Assembly (NCBI RefSeq): GCF_004771275.1
Contig: NZ_RQEV01000001.1
Coordinates: 1 to 64,000, forward strand
Length of the DNA: 64,000 nt
Reading direction: 5' to 3'
Source of the DNA: Leptospira fluminis
Lineage (GTDB): Bacteria; Spirochaetota; Leptospiria; Leptospirales; Leptospiraceae
The notes beneath the pieces were generated by a model. The model ran no database searches. It was not told the DNA's origin and saw only the letters and a list, made by a program, of their open reading frames with translations. The position numbers were made by a program, and so were the translations under genes. This document shows, piece after piece, positions 45,959 through 55,731 of the stretch (within the stretch, counting starts at the first letter, position 1; each line of letters opens with the position of its first letter).

Positions 45959-47464
45959 ATGAACGTAAAAAGAAAGATCGCCTTGTTTTTGGTATCCTGT
46001 ATTTGGCTTTCCGGCTGCCACCAGGAGAAGCACGACAAGAATAAGGAATTAACCGAAATCGCCTTAGGGGTCATACTTTACAATCCGTACCAAAAAATCG
46101 TTCCTACTGCAGGATCGATTACGATTTCGAGTATCGCTAGTTCCGGTTATAATAGCAGAGCCTTTAATCCGCAATGTACCGGCGTAACCGGAAATACGAC
46201 CTTCGAATTTTTCAGGAAACAAATCGTACCGAATAATACCAATTTAGTCATCAACTTCATGGGCGGAGGGGCTTGCTGGGACAATGCCAATTGTTTCGGA
46301 AATACGACGACCACTTACTTCAACCAATTGAACGCGGTTCCGGATCTTTTCGTAAAATTCGCCTTTCGCGGAATTATGAATGAGACGGCAGCTTCCAATC
46401 CCTTCAAGAATTACGACGTGATCTTCATTCCGTATTGTTCGGGAGACCTACATGTCGGTCACAAAAGCAACTCCTATGTCAACCCGTTGACAGGCGGAAC
46501 CGTCGCCATCAATCACTACGGTTATGACAATGTACTATCCGTTCTCCAATATATCCAACAAAACTACACGAACGTCCAGACGGTTTTCGTGACGGGACAG
46601 AGTGCGGGAGGATACGGTGCCATCCTAAACTATCCCGTCGTTCGAGAGACCATCAAAGGGATCAACAGTGGCGCTCAGGTGCGTATGCTCTCCGATGCCT
46701 CGAACGGGATCGTTCCTCCGACGGGAACACCCCAAGCGTTCTTTCCCAATCTGAATTCCAAATGGGGAGTGGAAACCGCGCACAACCTACCAACCTGGGT
46801 GACAGGTATCGCGTCGGATTATACCTCCAATGCGGCGAATAACGCTTCCATCGACGACTTCTTTAAGAAAGTGGCCACTTATTATAGCGGAGACCGCTTC
46901 GGACAATACGCGGCCATATTCGACGGAAACCAAAGATTCTTTTATAACGTGATGGGGCAAATCAACAAAGTCAATGCGGGGTCGTTAACTTATACGGATG
47001 CTTCGACCTCGGATCCTTACGACGTGGGCAGAACCTATTCCTCTCTTTTCGGAGATAGCGATGCTACTTCCATGACGGACGGCACGTCCACCAGCTCCAA
47101 CGATTTTTCCAGTTGCGATTGGTCCAAACAGGCAATCTCGAAGATGAAAGGGGTCGCAACCGCGAATTCCTCGAATTATAGATATTTCTTGGCTCCGGGA
47201 GATGTGCATACGATCACTACTTCCGATTCCATGTTCACGCTGGGAAGCGGTGGGAGCGATTTTACCACTTGGTTGACGAATCTAGCAATGGGAAGCATAC
47301 CCGGCAACGTGGAATGCAGCGACAACAGCGGCTCGTGCGTGAGTTCCAACTTGAATTCGAATACGGTGGATACGAATTTAAAGCAAGCGACCTCGGACCA
47401 ATCGTACGCTTCCTCTCGAAGTCTTTACACTGCCTGCGGGGGATTTGCCGGACTGGGCTTGTGA
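45959..47464 (+). CDS. Pectin-acetylesterase-family (Notum-like) lipoprotein
   Basis: The 501-residue protein has a lipoprotein signal (LFLVSCIWLSGC, Cys 20). Landmarks of the pectinacetylesterase/Notum alpha/beta hydrolases are NFMGGGACWD (oxyanion hole), IPYCSGDLHVG, the nucleophile elbow VTGQSAGGYGA and a C-terminal APGDVHTI with the catalytic His. It would remove acyl groups from a polysaccharide or lipidated protein on the cell surface. Asn/Ser/Thr-rich stretches suggest an exposed protein. It is followed by repeat copy A. Confidence 0.82.
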   Translation: MNVKRKIALFLVSCIWLSGCHQEKHDKNKELTEIALGVILYNPYQKIVPTAGSITISSIASSGYNSRAFNPQCTGVTGNTTFEFFRKQIVPNNTNLVINFMGGGACWDNANCFGNTTTTYFNQLNAVPDLFVKFAFRGIMNETAASNPFKNYDVIFIPYCSGDLHVGHKSNSYVNPLTGGTVAINHYGYDNVLSVLQYIQQNYTNVQTVFVTGQSAGGYGAILNYPVVRETIKGINSGAQVRMLSDASNGIVPPTGTPQAFFPNLNSKWGVETAHNLPTWVTGIASDYTSNAANNASIDDFFKKVATYYSGDRFGQYAAIFDGNQRFFYNVMGQINKVNAGSLTYTDASTSDPYDVGRTYSSLFGDSDATSMTDGTSTSSNDFSSCDWSKQAISKMKGVATANSSNYRYFLAPGDVHTITTSDSMFTLGSGGSDFTTWLTNLAMGSIPGNVECSDNSGSCVSSNLNSNTVDTNLKQATSDQSYASSRSLYTACGGFAGLGL

Positions 47465-47468
47465 GAAG

Positions 47469-47656
47469 TTGCCCCACCCTGCTCTGGGTGGGGGCCGGTG
47501 CGGTGGTACCCCGAAAGTGCCTCGAAACGCGAATTCAGACCAGGTATCAGAATTTTGTCGTTTCGGCAAGAAAGTTTCTTTACGAATTCTTGTTGGACCT
47601 CCTGCAAGAAAAACCTATAAACCTATCCAAAAACACGTTTTTATAATAGAGAAACG
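47469..47656. repeat. Intergenic structured repeat, copy A
   Basis: The copy lies between two convergent genes and shares long identical blocks with 54591-54774. The blocks are a 31-base stretch from CTCTGGGTGG to GGTACCCC, TATCAGAATTTTG, TTTCGGCAAGAAAGTTT and CTCCTGCAAGAAAA. Stem 1 is CCCCACCC/GGGTGGGG at 47472-47493. Stem 2 is CAAGAA (47567)/TTCTTG (47587). Stem 3 is 47589-47597/47600-47608, with two weak pairs. Stems 2 and 3 share a strand and exclude each other. Confidence 0.75.
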
Positions 47657-47703
47657 CACGAATAGATCACTGCCTCCTTCGAACCAAGGCGGAGGCTTCA
47701 AAC

Positions 47704-48036
47704 CTAATACTCGAAAATTCCCAAATCCATTTTCGCTTCGTCGGAAGCCATGGTTCTCGGATCCCACTTAGGAACCCAAACGACTTCCACTTCGGCGGAA
47801 TCCACTCCTTCTACTCGCAACGCATTGTCTTGGATTTCCTGTTTCATCTGGGGTCCGGCAGGACATGCCATAGAAGTGTAAGTCATCTCTATTTTAGCCT
47901 TTCCGTTTTCCACGTTGATGCGATAGATTAAACCGAGCTCCGCCACGGAGATTCCGATCTCCGGATCCTCCACGCGACTGATTTCATCGTAGACTTTTCG
48001 CTCTAATTCCGTTTTAGGTTCTTCTAATAAAGGCAT
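47704..48036 (-). CDS. sufT: MIP18/DUF59-family Fe-S assembly protein, SufT-like
   Basis: The 110-residue protein has the DUF59 core: [22 protein letters not shown], then [14 protein letters not shown] with the conserved Cys, and [23 protein letters not shown]. SufT proteins help Fe-S cluster delivery or maturation. It is the last gene of the suf operon, 27 bases after sufU. Confidence 0.88.
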   Translation of the reverse strand: MPLLEEPKTELERKVYDEISRVEDPEIGISVAELGLIYRINVENGKAKIEMTYTSMACPAGPQMKQEIQDNALRVEGVDSAEVEVVWVPKWDPRTMASDEAKMDLGIFEY

Positions 48037-48063
48037 GAACTTCCTTCCGATCTCGGTTCGATA

Positions 48064-48504
48064 TTAAATCGCTTTAGGGAACTTTTCAACGGCTTTTTCC
48101 AGCGTGTTCCAAGGTAATACCGCACATTTGATTCTAGCGGGTAATTTCTTAACCGCCTCCAAAGAATCGAGGTCGGAATATTCCTCCGCATAGTCCGATT
48201 TTTTATCTTCCAAAAGATTCGCTTTTAATTCTCTCAGCAATCTTTTCGCTTCCGAGAGATTCTTACCCGAAAGGCATTCCGTAAGCATGGAAGCGGAGGC
48301 TTGGGAAATGGAACATCCTTTCCCGCGGAAACGTATCTCCGAAATCACGTCTCCGTCCAATCGGACGAAAAGTTCCACCTCGTCTCCACAGAGCGGATTC
48401 ACTCCCTCCTCGTGCAGATCCGGATGCGAAATTTCCCCGTAGTTCCGCGGATTTTGATAATGGTCTAAAAGAACTTCCTTATAAAGCTCATCGCTTAAGG
48501 ACAC
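48064..48504 (-). CDS. sufU: SufU/IscU-type Fe-S scaffold or sulfur acceptor
   Basis: The 146-residue protein has ligands C39 ([10 protein letters not shown], with D41), C64 (GKGCSIS) and C127 (RIKCAVLPW), matching SufU. In Gram-positive bacteria SufU takes sulfur from SufS in a zinc-dependent step. It has the SufU-type insertion between the second and third Cys. It overlaps sufS by 17 bases. Confidence 0.92.
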   Translation of the reverse strand: MSLSDELYKEVLLDHYQNPRNYGEISHPDLHEEGVNPLCGDEVELFVRLDGDVISEIRFRGKGCSISQASASMLTECLSGKNLSEAKRLLRELKANLLEDKKSDYAEEYSDLDSLEAVKKLPARIKCAVLPWNTLEKAVEKFPKAI

Positions 48505-49729
48505 GGCCGAAAATCTCCTTCACCTTCTTTAGACCTTCCAAAAGACGATCCACGTCTTCTTTCGTGTTATAAAGGTACAAGGAAGCGCGGCAAGTTCCGG
48601 AAATTCCCATAAAATCCATAAAAGGCTGAGCGCAATGATGGCCCACTCGGATCGCAATCCCTTCTTCATCCAGGATGGAGCCTACGTCGTGAGGGTGAAC
48701 CCCCGGAAAATTGAAGGAAATCACTCCGCCTCTTACGGATAGATCCTTCGGACCGTACATCTCCAGTCCTCCGAAATCTTCCATCCTTTCCAAAGCGTAC
48801 GATAAAAGTTCCAGCTCGTGTTTTCGGACCGCATCCATACCGATCGCTTCTAAATAATCGATTGCAGCGCCGAAACCGATCACTCCGGCAATATTCGGGG
48901 TCCCCGCCTCCAATCTGGCAGGAAGATCGGCATACGTCGACTTTTCCTTCCAAACCTTCGAGATCATATCCCCGCCTCCCATCCACGGAGGCATGCTTTC
49001 CAAAATCTCTTCCTTCGCGTAGAGAATCCCTACGCCCGTCGGACCGAGCATTTTGTGTGCGGAAAACGCATAAAAGTCGAAATCCTGTTTTTGCACATTC
49101 GCCGGTAAATGGCAGACCCCTTGAGCTCCGTCGACCAGAACCTTGGCTCCGACCTGTCTCGCCCGGCGAATGATCGGCGCCAGATCATGAACGGTTCCTG
49201 TCACGTTCGACATTTGGGAAACTGCTACCAATTTGGTTCGATCCGTGATGATCTGATCCAGATTGGTCATGTCCAACGTAGAATCGTAATTTAAAGGAAT
49301 GAATTTTAGAACTGCCTGTTTTTCCTGAGCAAGCATTTGCCAAGGGACCAGATTGGAATGGTGCTCCAACTCCGTTAAGACGATCTCATCCCCTTCATGC
49401 ACATTGGTTCTTCCCCAAGATTGAGCCACGAGATTAATGGATTCGGTTGTATTTCTGGTAAAAATGACCACTTTCGCACAAGGAGCTCCGATAAAACGGG
49501 AAACCTTGATGCGAGCGAACTCGTATTTTTCCGTAGCTTTTTGGGATAGAAAATAGACTCCGCGATGGATATTTGCGTTCTCCATCTCGTAGTATTTACG
49601 CACCGTTTGAATAACGGAGTTCGGCTTCTGGGAGCTCGCGGCGCTATCTAAAAACACCAAAGGTTTGCCGTTCATTTCCGTGGAAAGAATCGGAAAATCT
49701 CCGCGAATCTTTTGAACGTCTAGAGCCAA
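48488..49729 (-). CDS. sufS: Cysteine desulfurase, SufS type
   Basis: The 413-residue PLP enzyme takes sulfur from cysteine for Fe-S clusters. Landmarks are TEVEHHSN-like [34 protein letters not shown] with Lys226 holding [12 protein letters not shown], and the active-site Cys380 in [10 protein letters not shown] choose the TTG at 49729 because AAGGAGGA lies six bases upstream and the protein then starts [14 protein letters not shown] like its relatives. A TTG at 49765 overlapping the Rieske stop is possible. Confidence 0.95.
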   Translation of the reverse strand: MALDVQKIRGDFPILSTEMNGKPLVFLDSAASSQKPNSVIQTVRKYYEMENANIHRGVYFLSQKATEKYEFARIKVSRFIGAPCAKVVIFTRNTTESINLVAQSWGRTNVHEGDEIVLTELEHHSNLVPWQMLAQEKQAVLKFIPLNYDSTLDMTNLDQIITDRTKLVAVSQMSNVTGTVHDLAPIIRRARQVGAKVLVDGAQGVCHLPANVQKQDFDFYAFSAHKMLGPTGVGILYAKEEILESMPPWMGGGDMISKVWKEKSTYADLPARLEAGTPNIAGVIGFGAAIDYLEAIGMDAVRKHELELLSYALERMEDFGGLEMYGPKDLSVRGGVISFNFPGVHPHDVGSILDEEGIAIRVGHHCAQPFMDFMGISGTCRASLYLYNTKEDVDRLLEGLKKVKEIFGRVLKR

Positions 49730-49761
49730 ATGCGGTCCTCCTTCCTCACCGGAACCATAAG

Positions 49762-50076
49762 TCAATCCTCCAACTCCACTTCCACTTCGTCACCCACGAT
49801 TCTAACCGGAAAAACCGGAAGATCTTCCACGGCGGGGGGACAGAGCGCTCGTCCGCTTCGGATATTAAATTTCGCGAAATGCCTGGGACAGGTAATTACG
49901 TCGCCTTGTAGTTCTCCATGGGAAATCGCTTCTCCATCGTGAGTACACGTATCCTCGAAGGCAAAGACCTTACCCTCGATAATAGTTAGACCGATTCTGT
50001 TGAATTTAGTCTCCACGATCCGAATCTGTCCTTCCTTCAGATCCCTTAGTTTGACGAGAGGGCGATATCTTGCCAT
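49762..50076 (-). CDS. Rieske-type [2Fe-2S] ferredoxin in the suf operon
   Basis: The 104-residue protein has a Rieske centre: CTHDGEAIS supplies Cys and His of box one, and [13 protein letters not shown] supplies box two. Such NirD/BphF-like small ferredoxins carry electrons in the cytoplasm and are found in suf operons of several bacteria. The ATG at 50076 overlaps the sufD stop (TGATG) and has GGGAG at good spacing. A GTG one codon earlier is possible. Confidence 0.88.
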   Translation of the reverse strand: MARYRPLVKLRDLKEGQIRIVETKFNRIGLTIIEGKVFAFEDTCTHDGEAISHGELQGDVITCPRHFAKFNIRSGRALCPPAVEDLPVFPVRIVGDEVEVELED

Positions 50077-51305
50077 CACGCTTCTCCCAGCATTCTAGTT
50101 TCTATCATTCCGGTCAGCTCTTCCCGGATGGACTCGGACGGGAATTCACGGATCACTTCGGCCAAAAAACCTTCCACGATCATCCGACGGGCTTCATCTT
50201 TGGAAATTCCCCTGGAGGCAAGATAGAATAACTGTTCATCGTCGATTTCACCGACCGTAGCACCGTGCTCGCATTTAACGCTATCCGCAAACACTTCGAG
50301 CTTAGGAATGGACTCCGCTCTTGCGGTACGGTCCAGGAGAAGATTATTGTTGATCTGAACGGCGCTCACGTCCTTGCAATTGGACGGAATATGCAAATTG
50401 CCGGTAAATACATTATGCGCCTTGTCACGGGCAACCACCCGGAAGAGTATGGAACTCTGCGCGTGGCTTTCCTTATGAAGTATCCTGATTTCCGTATCCT
50501 GAAACTCCCTCTTGCACAAAGGACTTAAGCCGGCGTATCTAGTCCAAGCCCCTTTTCCGACGACTTCGGAATCGAAGAATGCCTTTCCTTTATATCCGCC
50601 CCAAATCGCAAGAGAAGCGTGGAACTTGGAATCGCGCTCTTGGAACGCTCGGACCGTCCTGAAACGGAAAGTGGAATCCCCGAGGTTCTCCAGAGCCGAG
50701 TATTGAAAATCCGCTTCGGCCCGAATATTCAGAAGGGTGATTCCGTTCATAAAAACAAAACCTTCCTTGGAGGGAGATTTCCAGCGTTCCGAAAAACGGC
50801 CTTTCAAACGATCCGGAACGTCTATAACGAGCAGAGGCAGGATAAAATCGCCGCCCTCGCAATCCACGGAGATCTCCGGAAGGAAATCATCAGAAACTTC
50901 GTTTAACAACTTAATATAATATGCGTGAGTAAACCGGGAAGCCGCAAGAAGGGTGATCCATTCCGACTCGTAGGAGGACAAAAAAGCCTCCAGCAGCGGC
51001 CGCAAGCGATCCCAATCTTGCCGGTCCAATTCGGAAAATTTTTTGACTTCGGCAAATTTTCCGGTCGCAAAACCCAAGGAGGACGGTGGGCAAGGATTAT
51101 GATATTCGGATAATCTGAAATTAGAAAGATTTAATTTTCTCCAGGATTCGAGATGCGAATCGGGAAATTTAGCCGATTGCAGAAGGGTATCCGCTTTTTT
51201 CCGGAATTCCTTCAGAAATTCGGGCTCCTCCAACGAAGACAGGAATTCTTCGAAACGTCCGACTTGCAGCGTCCCTTCAGTTTGCACCGGAAAGAATCCA
51301 ATCAT
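50076..51305 (-). CDS. sufD: Fe-S assembly protein SufD
   Basis: The 409-residue beta-helix protein belongs to the SufB/SufD family and partners SufB in the SufBC2D scaffold. The C-terminal region shows [29 protein letters not shown], the family hallmark with its conserved Cys and His, then [15 protein letters not shown]. The N-terminus ([16 protein letters not shown]) is of the SufD type. It overlaps sufC by 29 bases. No sufB is present in the cluster. Confidence 0.9.
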   Translation of the reverse strand: MIGFFPVQTEGTLQVGRFEEFLSSLEEPEFLKEFRKKADTLLQSAKFPDSHLESWRKLNLSNFRLSEYHNPCPPSSLGFATGKFAEVKKFSELDRQDWDRLRPLLEAFLSSYESEWITLLAASRFTHAYYIKLLNEVSDDFLPEISVDCEGGDFILPLLVIDVPDRLKGRFSERWKSPSKEGFVFMNGITLLNIRAEADFQYSALENLGDSTFRFRTVRAFQERDSKFHASLAIWGGYKGKAFFDSEVVGKGAWTRYAGLSPLCKREFQDTEIRILHKESHAQSSILFRVVARDKAHNVFTGNLHIPSNCKDVSAVQINNNLLLDRTARAESIPKLEVFADSVKCEHGATVGEIDDEQLFYLASRGISKDEARRMIVEGFLAEVIREFPSESIREELTGMIETRMLGEA

Positions 51306-52038
51306 ATCCTTTTTCTTCCAATTCCAATGCCAATTCTCCGGTTCCCGTCTTCAGGATTTTCCCCTGCGCAAAAACGTGGACAAAATCGGGAGTCACATAG
51401 TTTAACATTCTTTGATAATGTGTGATCAATAAAACGGCTCTGTCCGTGGATCTGTTCTTGTTGATTCCCTCGCTGATGATCCTGAGTGCGTCTATATCCA
51501 AACCTGAGTCCGTTTCGTCCAAAACGGAAAGACTGGGCTTCAATAGAGTCATTTGGAGGATCTCGTTCCGTTTCTTTTCTCCTCCCGAAAAGCCGTCGTT
51601 CACATAACGGCCTACCCAGGATTCCGGAACCTCCAACAGGGAAGTGGCTTCCTTTAATTCTTTGCGGAATTCCTTTACGGGCAGATCCTTTCCCCTTACC
51701 GACTTCAAAATGGTACGTAGGAAACTTCCGATGGTGACCCCCGGAATACTTGTGGGATATTGAAAACAAAGAAAAATTCCGGCGCGGGCACGCTCGTCCG
51801 TAGGTTTGTCTAGTAAGGACTTCCCCTTGAACAAAATATCTCCCGAAATCACCTTATACTTCGGATGACCCATGATCACGTTCGAGAGCGTGCTCTTTCC
51901 CGAGCCGTTCGGCCCCATAATCGCGTGGACTTCCCCGTCGTTGATTACGAGGTCGACCCCTTTTAAAATCTCTTGGATTTCCCCGGATTCGGTTTCTATT
52001 CCCGCCCGGAGTCCGACGATACGTAAGTTTTCCGACAC
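51277..52038 (-). CDS. sufC: Fe-S assembly ATPase SufC
   Basis: The 253-residue soluble ABC ATPase of the Suf scaffold has Walker [10 protein letters not shown], the Q-loop in [13 protein letters not shown], signature [14 protein letters not shown], Walker [17 protein letters not shown] and switch His in [10 protein letters not shown], all typical of SufC. The start is GTG at 52038 with GGGAG six bases upstream. It is the first gene of the suf operon; the 93-base gap upstream holds no recognised IscR or Fur box. Confidence 0.95.
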   Translation of the reverse strand: MSENLRIVGLRAGIETESGEIQEILKGVDLVINDGEVHAIMGPNGSGKSTLSNVIMGHPKYKVISGDILFKGKSLLDKPTDERARAGIFLCFQYPTSIPGVTIGSFLRTILKSVRGKDLPVKEFRKELKEATSLLEVPESWVGRYVNDGFSGGEKKRNEILQMTLLKPSLSVLDETDSGLDIDALRIISEGINKNRSTDRAVLLITHYQRMLNYVTPDFVHVFAQGKILKTGTGELALELEEKGYDWILSGAN

Positions 52039-52131
52039 TGCAGACTCCCGCCTGAGACTATGTTTTTAATTCGGACTCGGAGATCAATAGGAAACGAAAC
52101 GGAAAATTCGATCGGAGAAGAGGTATATACT

Positions 52132-53376
52132 CTAAATCGAATCCCAATCCAATCTCAGGACCAGGACATAGTCCGAACCGAGATTCAAAGTAAATAAGAC
52201 ATATTGCCTTTTTGCATCTATATCATGAATCGGTTCCGTAAAACCCCAAAGGCGATTGGAATGAAAGGATTCCGCCTTATGCCGGATAAAGAAGGGTTTC
52301 CAGGCATAATTGTTTCCGATCTCGGTCAAAAGTTTCGCCCACGGTAGCCCGTAAGCGTCTCTCTGAAAGGTCGGGGTGACCTGATATCCCTGAAGATCGC
52401 AGACGAGAACGGAGGTAGCCTCCTTCGGCAACTCACCGAGTTTCTCCTCCAAGCTTCGAGCCATATTTTCGGGGGAGTCGGCGGATATCTGTTTAAAAGT
52501 ATCGGTGAACAAATCGGAAAAGAATTTTTCCTTCTTCAGATTTTCCAGGATCTCCAAAAATCTTAACCCGGAGAATTTTTCCAAAGAATCTTTCAGGGTC
52601 TTGCTGAAACGTTTCTTATCCTGAAAATCCAGAGAAGGCTTGGAGAAATAAAAACCCTGCAAAAGATTCGCCCCCATGGAAAGAGCAAGATACAACTCTT
52701 CTTCAGTTTCGACTCCTTCGAACAGGAGCTGCGATCCCAGCCTCTGGGACATTTCCGAAATAGCAGCCAAAACGTTTTTAAAGGATCGCCTATTCAGACT
52801 TTCCCTCATGATTTTTATATCCACCTTCATGATATCCGGATGAATATAACCGATTCTTTCCAGGTTGGAAAAACCCACTCCCAAATCGTCGACTGCGATT
52901 TTGATGCCTCTTTCCCGGAAGACACTCACGATATAAAGGAGTTTTTCTATATTCCCTTCGAACTTGTCCTCCGTGATCTCCAAAACGATATCCGCAGGAT
53001 TGATTTCATATTTTTCGACCAAGTGCAGCACGTGAAGCCGCTTGATATCCAAAACCTCTCCGCTATAAACCATGGAAAGAAAATTGGGCATCATATTCAG
53101 GAACATCTTGGTCTTCAGCCCCGTTTCCTTCAGATGCTTGATCGCTTTCTCCCTGATGATTCGGTCGATATGAACGAGACGGACGGTGTCCGTGTCGGGA
53201 TTGTGAAAATGATAGCCGAGAGAATGATATTCCTGCGATTCCGGAGCCAGAGCCCTACCGAGTACCTCGTATCCGATGATATTCCGATTCCCTACGTCCA
53301 GAATTGGTTGGTAATGGGGGGAGTAGTATCCTTCGCCCAACGAGAGAATTTGATGGTACTCTTGTTCCACAAGCAT
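52132..53376 (-). CDS. EAL-domain cyclic di-GMP phosphodiesterase-like protein
   Basis: The protein has about 414 residues. The EAL domain covers about 15-250 with GYEVLGRAL (EVL in place of EAL), LNMMP, LEITED, VDDLGVGFSN, MKVDIKIM, FEGVETEEEL and LLQGFYFSKP. All usual metal- and base-role residues are present, so it may be active. The C-terminal 150 residues are a mixed alpha/beta domain, probably a sensor of the GAF or Cache kind. I prefer the ATG at 53376, with AGGA seven bases upstream, to a GTG at 53391. Together with the PilZ-like protein it suggests cyclic di-GMP signalling. Confidence 0.88.
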   Translation of the reverse strand: MLVEQEYHQILSLGEGYYSPHYQPILDVGNRNIIGYEVLGRALAPESQEYHSLGYHFHNPDTDTVRLVHIDRIIREKAIKHLKETGLKTKMFLNMMPNFLSMVYSGEVLDIKRLHVLHLVEKYEINPADIVLEITEDKFEGNIEKLLYIVSVFRERGIKIAVDDLGVGFSNLERIGYIHPDIMKVDIKIMRESLNRRSFKNVLAAISEMSQRLGSQLLFEGVETEEELYLALSMGANLLQGFYFSKPSLDFQDKKRFSKTLKDSLEKFSGLRFLEILENLKKEKFFSDLFTDTFKQISADSPENMARSLEEKLGELPKEATSVLVCDLQGYQVTPTFQRDAYGLPWAKLLTEIGNNYAWKPFFIRHKAESFHSNRLWGFTEPIHDIDAKRQYVLFTLNLGSDYVLVLRLDWDSI

Positions 53377-53618
53377 GAGGAGTTCCTGCACAACTACAAC
53401 CTGAACGAAAAGTACCTACAAGCATATTTCCTTTTTGAAGCGTCGCAGAAAAGGGCGAAAGGAAGGAAAATTTCCGTATTTTTTCATTGAATACGCAGAC
53501 GCAAGTAGAATCGTTTCTTTTCAGCGCGTCTAAAAACAGAAATGACCTAATCCGTTCGGTGTAGAACGTATGATGGTCCAGTAAGCTAAACTAACGAGGA
53601 ATAGTTGAAAAATCTTTC

Positions 53619-54587
53619 ATGAAAGAATCTGTCGGATCCTTGCTCCATCCTTCCACGTTGGAACCTCTTTTTGGAACGTATTCAGGGACCATTCTCGTAG
53701 ATAACTCGAGAGAATACAAAAGCGGTCTTCTATCGAAAATTCGTTCCGTGGATTCCGTTCTCGTGGATATAATAAATCAGGATATTTTTCTGGAGCTTCG
53801 TTTGTATCGAACCCTTCTTCGGTCCGGCGCAAGCCTCTTCCTGTGGAACAAAAAGAACGGAACGGTCCGAGAAACTCAAATTTCCGAAAAAGGAAATTCT
53901 TCTTTTTTGCGGCAGGGTACTTTTCGCGATGGATACTGGAGCTTCACAAAGGACAATTATCGGTTTAACTTCAGACTGGATGATACGATTCGGCAAGGAT
54001 ATACACACTCTGCCGTTTGGGAAAAGGATCTGAATTTTCAATTGGATGCGTTAGTCGGCATTGGCGATAAGAACAAATCCCTTCCCTATTCCGCGATTCT
54101 TCCCTCGGGAAAGGATTGGTATTTCATCACTCATTCCCCCGATTTGTCCGTGCAGGGACAATTGTCCTGGAACGATCTATCCTTCGACATGGAAAACGAA
54201 ACCCTTGCCTATTCGGTCGCCAAAGGATATTCCAGTTCCGCCTTTCCGTTAGAGAATCGGATTTACGCTCGTACATCCGGAAAGAAAAGGATTCATCTCT
54301 ACGAATCCCAGGACCCGAGCGTCTTTTTATGGAAAGACGGCTCCTGGGAAACCTCCTTGCCGTTCGAACAAAAAATGCGCGGTAAGAGCAGAATTTTAGT
54401 CGGAGAAAATTCCAGATTCGAACTGGAATTGGAACCTAGCGTGGAAGCCAGTTTTTCCAGACCTACCACCTGGGGATCGAATAAATTTAGAAAAACGATA
54501 TATACCGTATCCGGCTGGATCAAAAATAAGGGAAAGAAGGAAACGATTAAAGACGGAATCGCAATCTGGGAAGAGGAATTGGATTAG
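53619..54587 (+). CDS. Hypothetical protein, beta-rich
   Basis: The 322-residue protein has no signal peptide or membrane segment. Alternating strands dominate, with Trp- and Tyr-rich pieces such as FRDGYWSFTKDNYRFNFRLDD and PSGKDWYFITHSPDLSVQGQLSWND. The pattern recalls lipocalin-like DUF proteins that bind hydrophobic ligands, but I cannot name a family. The ATG has only a weak GAAAA stretch upstream. It diverges from the EAL gene over about 240 bases with no other gene, and is followed by repeat copy B. Confidence 0.6.
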   Translation: MKESVGSLLHPSTLEPLFGTYSGTILVDNSREYKSGLLSKIRSVDSVLVDIINQDIFLELRLYRTLLRSGASLFLWNKKNGTVRETQISEKGNSSFLRQGTFRDGYWSFTKDNYRFNFRLDDTIRQGYTHSAVWEKDLNFQLDALVGIGDKNKSLPYSAILPSGKDWYFITHSPDLSVQGQLSWNDLSFDMENETLAYSVAKGYSSSAFPLENRIYARTSGKKRIHLYESQDPSVFLWKDGSWETSLPFEQKMRGKSRILVGENSRFELELEPSVEASFSRPTTWGSNKFRKTIYTVSGWIKNKGKKETIKDGIAIWEEELD

Positions 54588-54590
54588 GGG

Positions 54591-54822
54591 GGTTCCCCAC
54601 CCCTCTCTGGGTGGGGGCCGGTGCGGTGGTACCCCCGGAACGCGACGGCTCCGAATCAATTATCAGAATTTTGGCCTTTCGGCAAGAAAGTTTTTTTGTA
54701 AATTTCTTGCAGGAACTCCTGCAAGAAAAGTCTGAAAAAATGAGCAGCTGAAAAGACCTTTTTGTGATAGAGAAAAAGCCGACAATTGGCCCACGCCCCG
54801 CCTTGCTCCGGGTGAGGGTCCG
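54591..54822. repeat. Intergenic structured repeat, copy B
   Basis: Copy B fills the gap between two convergent genes. Stem 1 is CCCCACCC/GGGTGGGG at 54595-54616, with the loop differing from copy A while the stem is unchanged. CAAGAAA at 54683-54689 can pair with TTTCTTG at 54703-54709. The same TTTCTTG strand also forms a perfect 12-pair stem at 54703-54714/54717-54728. A degenerate second stem-1 block lies at 54795-54821, matching 22 of 26 bases of copy A. Small frames read here with VPPHRPPPR peptides are artefacts of the repeat. Confidence 0.75.
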
Positions 54823-54826
54823 AAAC

Positions 54827-55486
54827 CTAGGCCCCCAAAATCAAATCCAACACCACCTTTCCATCCATTTCACCGGTAACCTCGTTCATTGCTCGCTCCG
54901 GGTGCGGCATCATTCCTGCCACCTTAAAATCGGAGGAACAAATTCCGGCAATATCGTCCAAACTCCCGTTCGGATTTCCTCCGGAGTACAAAAAAAGAAT
55001 CCTTCCTTCTTCCTTTAATTGCTTCCGAACCTCGGAGGATGCGAAATAGCAACCGTCTCCGTGGGCAACCGGAACTCTCAATATCCGATCGTCGGACAAT
55101 TTTCCGCTGATCCGATTCGAATCGGAGGCCTTTTTTAGACCGACGGTCTTGCAGACGTATTTTAGGTTTCGATTTCGGATCAAGGCTCCCGGGAGATAAC
55201 CCGCCTCGGCTAGAATCTGAAAGCCGTTACAGATTCCGAAAAGTTTTCCGCCGCGACCCACATGCTCTTTTACGGATTGCATCACGGGCGAAAAAGCCGC
55301 CATGGCCCCCGACCGCAGATAATCTCCGTAAGAAAATCCGCCCGGCAAAATCACTAAATCGTATTTTACGGAAAATTGATCTTTGTGCCAGATCTTATCG
55401 ACTTGAGCGGAATAAAAATTCTTTAATACTGAAACGATGTCGTTATCGCAGTTGGAACCGGGGAACGTGACTACCGCAACTTTCAT
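54827..55486 (-). CDS. purQ: Phosphoribosylformylglycinamidine synthase, glutaminase subunit
   Basis: The 219-residue class-I amidotransferase supplies ammonia to PurL for purine synthesis. Landmarks are [37 protein letters not shown] with the nucleophile Cys and MMPHPERA with the catalytic His. The ATG overlaps the purS stop (ATGA). Small PurQ implies the PurSQL system, and purL is not in the window. Confidence 0.96.
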   Translation of the reverse strand: MKVAVVTFPGSNCDNDIVSVLKNFYSAQVDKIWHKDQFSVKYDLVILPGGFSYGDYLRSGAMAAFSPVMQSVKEHVGRGGKLFGICNGFQILAEAGYLPGALIRNRNLKYVCKTVGLKKASDSNRISGKLSDDRILRVPVAHGDGCYFASSEVRKQLKEEGRILFLYSGGNPNGSLDDIAGICSSDFKVAGMMPHPERAMNEVTGEMDGKVVLDLILGA

Positions 55487-55731
55487 GCGGGTATGATCTC
55501 CGAGCGATACGTTTCTATCACGTGATTTACCAATAGTTTTTCGCAAATGCGATCCACGATTTTCTGCGCGGAAGCGATATCGGGGGAATCCAATTTTACT
55601 TCTATATATTTTCCCACCCGAACATCCTGCACCGAAGACTCTCCTAGTTCATGAAGAGTTCCTTGCACGGTGCTACCCTGGGGATCCAGAACGGATTCCT
55701 TTAAAGTTACGTTGATTCTTGCGATAAACAT
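55483..55731 (-). CDS. purS: Phosphoribosylformylglycinamidine synthase subunit PurS
   Basis: The 82-residue protein is the small bridging subunit that joins PurQ and PurL. It shows [25 protein letters not shown] and [13 protein letters not shown], the standard PurS core. The ATG at 55731 lies inside the end of purC (25-base overlap); the longer frame is shadow. Confidence 0.94.
   Translation of the reverse strand: MFIARINVTLKESVLDPQGSTVQGTLHELGESSVQDVRVGKYIEVKLDSPDIASAQKIVDRICEKLLVNHVIETYRSEIIPA

Noticed and set aside
47378..47607. Minus-strand frames with VPPHRPPPR peptides, also seen at 54396-54659
   Set aside because: They arise because the same intergenic repeat is read in the same frame; not real proteins.
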